64,000 bases of DNA, from NCBI GenBank assembly GCA_050011815.1, contig JBEKIJ010000015.1, positions 62,001-126,000 of the forward strand. The letters are read 5' to 3'. The DNA comes from Chersky-840 sp050011815. Lineage in GTDB: Bacteria > Actinomycetota > Acidimicrobiia > Acidimicrobiales > UBA8190. The position numbers and the translations under genes are program-made. This document shows positions 60,899-64,000 of the stretch, piece after piece (position 1 is the stretch's first letter; the number at the start of each line of letters is the position of its first letter). Under the pieces are notes generated by a model. The model did not search any database and was not told where the DNA came from. It was given only the letters and a program-made list of their open reading frames with translations.

Positions 60899-63800
60899 TC
60901 ACCGGGCGTGCACAGCGCTCTGCTGCTCGATGTCGGCGACCTTGGCGTGAGCCCCCCAGGCCCGGTATCGAGCCGAGGACAATTCGAAGGCAGCACGGGC
61001 AAACGAGGGATCGTCGGCACGCAAAGCAGCCAGTGCCCCACGCTCGTAGGTGAGCGCCGCATGCTGGACGAACCCGGCCTTGTCCGCTTCCTCCGCCACT
61101 GGCAGGAAGTCGCCGGGAGAAGCGTTCCCGTCCAGGACTCCAAGCTCAACATCGATCAAGGCGAGTTTGTGGGCGAAGTTCTCGGGGCAGTCTGCCGCCC
61201 ACGCCGCCATCCGCTCCCGGAGAGTTCTGGCCGATTCTAGGAGGGGACCCCGGTCCTCTTGGGGAAGCTCGCCGGCACGAGCGGCAAGGGCCAGAGCATG
61301 GAAGAGCACGTACTCCGCCTCCACGAACTGGCCGGCGAAGCCAGGGAGAAAGTGAGCAGCCTGCTCGGCGCTGGCCAGCGCCTCGTCGATCTCTCTGTAG
61401 AAGTAGTGCAGCCGAAGCTTGTACACGTAATAGTAGGCGATCTGGTTCGACAGGTCGCTGCGCAAGATCCATCTGATATCTCGTTCTTCGTCGTACTCGT
61501 CGTCGGTCAGGCTGCACCGGTCGACTGTCTCACCGGCCAGGGCCTTGGCGTACTGGATCTCGTGGTAGAGGTGGAACGCTGCATTGCGCACGAGGTTGCC
61601 ATTCCGTGGAATGTACGTGCGACCTTGAGCGATAACGGTATCCAGTTGATCACCGGCGTTTGCCGCGTGCACCAGCCTCATCGATATCAAGAACCGTTCG
61701 TATTGCCAGTCCCCCGCCGTCTCCGAAGCGGTGATGAGCTCGTCCACAGCGTCGAGCGAGGTCCGCAGAGGGTGGAACCAATGGTCATGGAACCAGTAGT
61801 GGACGAATCCGCAGGGGGGCAGCACCTGATGGCCGTCGGAGCGGTCCAGATCGAGGGCGAGCCGGCTGAACTCGTAAGCCCCCCGACTGTCGCCGAGCAA
61901 ATTCCGGGCCACGACCGAGTACATGGAGTAGACGATGGGTGAGGCGACGAAGTGACCGGCTTCGAGGGTCAGATTCAACGCTCGAAGGGAGAGGAGCGCG
62001 AACAGTTCGGGTTGGTCGCTCTGGTGGACAGAGGGGAGGATCCCGAGCATCGTGGCGATGGTTGCCGCAGTGACCGGATCGGTGAGTGGGGCGCTGGTGC
62101 GCAGGGACTCGACCCCGCGCTCGGCCAGCACCGGGAGCGCCCTTCCGAGCTCGGTTTGCAGGTGCTCCACGATCTCCGGCACGGTGCGGGGGACAACCTC
62201 GCCGAGAAGGGCGAGGGCATCGAGTCCAACGTCCACTGCGGTGCGCGCCAGACCAGCATCGCTGAAGATGCGGGTGGACTCGAGCGAGAGGTACTCCACC
62301 GCCTTGGCTATGTCACCGGCCGACTCCCAGTGATGAGCAAGGACGCCGAAGTGGGGGGTTCGGTCCTGCTGGCCCTCATACCATCCAGCCACCTTCGCAT
62401 GGAGCTCACGACGCTGCGCGAAGAGGAGGAGTTCATAGGTGGCATCACGGGTTAGAACGTGGCGAAAGGTCCACTCATTGTCGGTACCCGCGGGAGCCGG
62501 CATGATCAGGCTTGCATTCACCATCGATTCCAGCATGGACTGAAGGGCATCGCGTTCGCCCGGTACCGGATGGATATCGTGGAGCAGGTCCAGGGTGAAT
62601 GTCGTGCCCACCACGCTTGCAACCTTGAGGGTCAGTTGCTGCTGTGGCGTCATCTGGTCCATGCGGCTGGTAATGATTCCCTGAAGCGTGCCCGGCAGCT
62701 CGAGGGCACCCAGGTCGACGTCCGGATGGAGGCGGCACTCCCCGTTGTCGATGACGATGAGCTTGCGGTCACGCAAGGTGTATGCGAGTTCTTCGGCAAA
62801 GAGCGGGTGCCCTTCCGCCTTCTCAAAGATCAGATGCTCAACCTCGTCGGGAATCGAGGCCACACCGAGCCGTCGCGCCACCAACTCCGCCGTCTCGGTT
62901 CGACTGAGCTCGGCCAGCACGAGATGGTGGAGCGGCGGCACCTCCGAGAGGTGCGCTGCTCGGGTCTCGGCGGCGTCGATCGGCGGACGGGTACCGAAAA
63001 CGACCAGAACCTCGGGCAATCGCTGAATGACGGCGCTGGCCAACTCCCATGAGGCGTCGTCGAACCAATGAGAGTCCTCGAGCAGGAGCACTTGGGGCCG
63101 CCCGCTCGACGACCGCTGGATGGCCCGGACAACCAGCTCACGGGTCATCTCGGCTCGCGACTGGCCCTCCAGCAACCTTGTCGGCTCATTCTCGGGGAGT
63201 CCGAGGGGGAGCACGGCATTGAGCAGTGGACCCATGTCCTCGACCTCTGGGCCGAGGAGTTCGGCGACCCGCATCTTTCGCAGATTGGCATCGGCGAAAG
63301 CCGGAAGATCAAGCAAGCGAGCGAGAACGTCCCTCCAGGCATGGTACGGCGTCCCGCTGTCGATCGGGTCTCCGGAGCCCTGGAGGACAGGGACACCGCG
63401 ATCCTCGGCCTGCCGGCGGATCTGGGCGATCAGCGAAGACTTTCCGATGCCGGCGTCGCCCTCGATCACCACTACGCCGCCGGTGCCGTGCTCTGCCAAC
63501 GCCGTGACAACTGCTCGCAGGCGCTCCTGCTCCACTGGTCTGCCGACCAGGTCCGACCAGTCGTCATGAGTGCCGGACCGCTTGACCCGGATGGGCCGGT
63601 AGACGGCGATCGGGTCGTCCAATCCCTTCACCACAATTTCGGGTAGAGACTGGAAAACCACCCGGTCCCCGGCCGCCAGCACGGTAGCGTCGTCGACCAG
63701 GATGCCGTCGCCGGCCTGCCCCATCAGACGGGCGGCCAAGTTCATCGCATGTCCGATGACGGTGTAATCCCGTCCCCGAACCGAGCCCACCGGCCCACAG

Positions 63801-64000
63801 AAGACCCGTCCGGTGGCGATCCCGATCGCCGAGCGATGGCCCAGCGCGGCCAGGGCCGTGCGGATCTCGAGCGCAACCTGGAGGCAGCGGGCGGCGTCGT
63901 CTTCGTGGGTCTGAGGCGGCGTCCCGAAGACAGCGATGAGGACCGAACCTTTGTCGCCCGCGCTCACGTTCCTGAGCACGCCCGCGTATCGGGACAGAAC
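60899..64000 (-). CDS. Adenylate/guanylate cyclase-AAA ATPase-TPR regulator, N-terminus outside the window
   Basis: The frame is open to the right edge (residues VLSRYAG precede the GTG at 63979), so the gene is truncated by the window; over 1,030 residues are visible. First comes the rest of a class III cyclase domain (AGDKGSVLIAVFGTPP, then GSVRGRDYTVIGHAMNLAAR; N and R transition-state residues in NLAARL). Then a large STAND-type AAA module: Walker A VIEGDAGIGKSSLIAQIRRQ, Walker B VLLLEDSHWFDDASW. The remaining about 550 residues are helical TPR-like repeats. Such proteins are signalling ATPases; no LuxR DNA-binding domain is seen at this C-terminus. Its stop is 10 bp from the KAS III-like stop (convergent). 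Confidence 0.9.
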   Translation of the reverse strand, partial: VLSRYAGVLRNVSAGDKGSVLIAVFGTPPQTHEDDAARCLQVALEIRTALAALGHRSAIGIATGRVFCGPVGSVRGRDYTVIGHAMNLAARLMGQAGDGILVDDATVLAAGDRVVFQSLPEIVVKGLDDPIAVYRPIRVKRSGTHDDWSDLVGRPVEQERLRAVVTALAEHGTGGVVVIEGDAGIGKSSLIAQIRRQAEDRGVPVLQGSGDPIDSGTPYHAWRDVLARLLDLPAFADANLRKMRVAELLGPEVEDMGPLLNAVLPLGLPENEPTRLLEGQSRAEMTRELVVRAIQRSSSGRPQVLLLEDSHWFDDASWELASAVIQRLPEVLVVFGTRPPIDAAETRAAHLSEVPPLHHLVLAELSRTETAELVARRLGVASIPDEVEHLIFEKAEGHPLFAEELAYTLRDRKLIVIDNGECRLHPDVDLGALELPGTLQGIITSRMDQMTPQQQLTLKVASVVGTTFTLDLLHDIHPVPGERDALQSMLESMVNASLIMPAPAGTDNEWTFRHVLTRDATYELLLFAQRRELHAKVAGWYEGQQDRTPHFGVLAHHWESAGDIAKAVEYLSLESTRIFSDAGLARTAVDVGLDALALLGEVVPRTVPEIVEHLQTELGRALPVLAERGVESLRTSAPLTDPVTAATIATMLGILPSVHQSDQPELFALLSLRALNLTLEAGHFVASPIVYSMYSVVARNLLGDSRGAYEFSRLALDLDRSDGHQVLPPCGFVHYWFHDHWFHPLRTSLDAVDELITASETAGDWQYERFLISMRLVHAANAGDQLDTVIAQGRTYIPRNGNLVRNAAFHLYHEIQYAKALAGETVDRCSLTDDEYDEERDIRWILRSDLSNQIAYYYVYKLRLHYFYREIDEALASAEQAAHFLPGFAGQFVEAEYVLFHALALAARAGELPQEDRGPLLESARTLRERMAAWAADCPENFAHKLALIDVELGVLDGNASPGDFLPVAEEADKAGFVQHAALTYERGALAALRADDPSFARAAFELSSARYRAWGAHAKVADIEQQSAVHAR

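Overview
The window is GC-rich (about 65% by eye) with tightly packed genes, ATGA/GTGA stop-start overlaps and frequent GTG starts. Gene content points to a free-living actinobacterium. Several proteins resemble mycobacterial dormancy-regulon proteins (a phosphotransferase/P-loop kinase fusion, an M50 protease, a phosphoribosyltransferase-hydrolase fusion, a group 3b [NiFe]-hydrogenase). An Acidimicrobiia-like lineage is my guess; there is no rRNA or other marker to settle it. I found no tRNA, rRNA, CRISPR array or intact mobile element.

Layout. 1-6.2 kb: the N-terminus of a serine hydrolase running off the left edge, a broken VOC gene, a secreted repeat protein with a Ser/Thr/Pro stalk, a GNAT acetyltransferase, a DUF1059 protein and an ECF sigma factor. 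6.2-14.9 kb: lower glycolysis and pyruvate oxidation: eno, then a minus-strand run gap-porG-porA-porB-NADPH:ferredoxin-type flavoprotein, divergent from pgk. 15-20.4 kb: two ABC transporter pairs and a 14-TM-type MFS exporter. 20.5-29.4 kb: APH/AAA fusion, M50 protease, PEP synthase, an RsbRD-like protein, an aldehyde dehydrogenase with its DUF779 partner, and small proteins. 29.8-37.2 kb: a nine-gene hydrogenase operon (hyhB, cNMP-binding protein, hyhG, hyhS, hyhL, maturation protease, hypC, EamA permease, DUF6390-like). 37.3-41.3 kb: DUF1918, phosphoribosyltransferase-hydrolase, atypical pyruvate kinase. 41.5-55.2 kb: mixed metabolism (PhyH dioxygenase, ABC substrate-binding protein, GH4 and GH15 glycosidases, two VOC proteins, FAD disulfide oxidoreductase, SDR, DUF2090-HAD pair, F420-type reductase). 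55.9-64 kb: a cassette of a ThDP enzyme fused to a RidA domain, a flavin amine oxidase and a KAS III-like protein lacking the catalytic Cys, convergent with a large cyclase-AAA-TPR regulator that runs off the right edge.

How it fits together. GAPDH, PGK, enolase, PEP synthase, pyruvate kinase, pyruvate:ferredoxin oxidoreductase, aldehyde dehydrogenase and an NAD(P)-linked hydrogenase make a near-complete module for running lower glycolysis and disposing of electrons without oxygen. The intergenic regions in front of most of these transcription units carry a shared degenerate palindrome close to GGACCTTTGGCCCTGG, which resembles the mycobacterial DosR box. I read the 6-41 kb region as a hypoxia/dormancy metabolic island under one regulator. 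The second novelty candidate is the ThDP-RidA cassette near the right end, whose chemistry is not obvious from known pathways.
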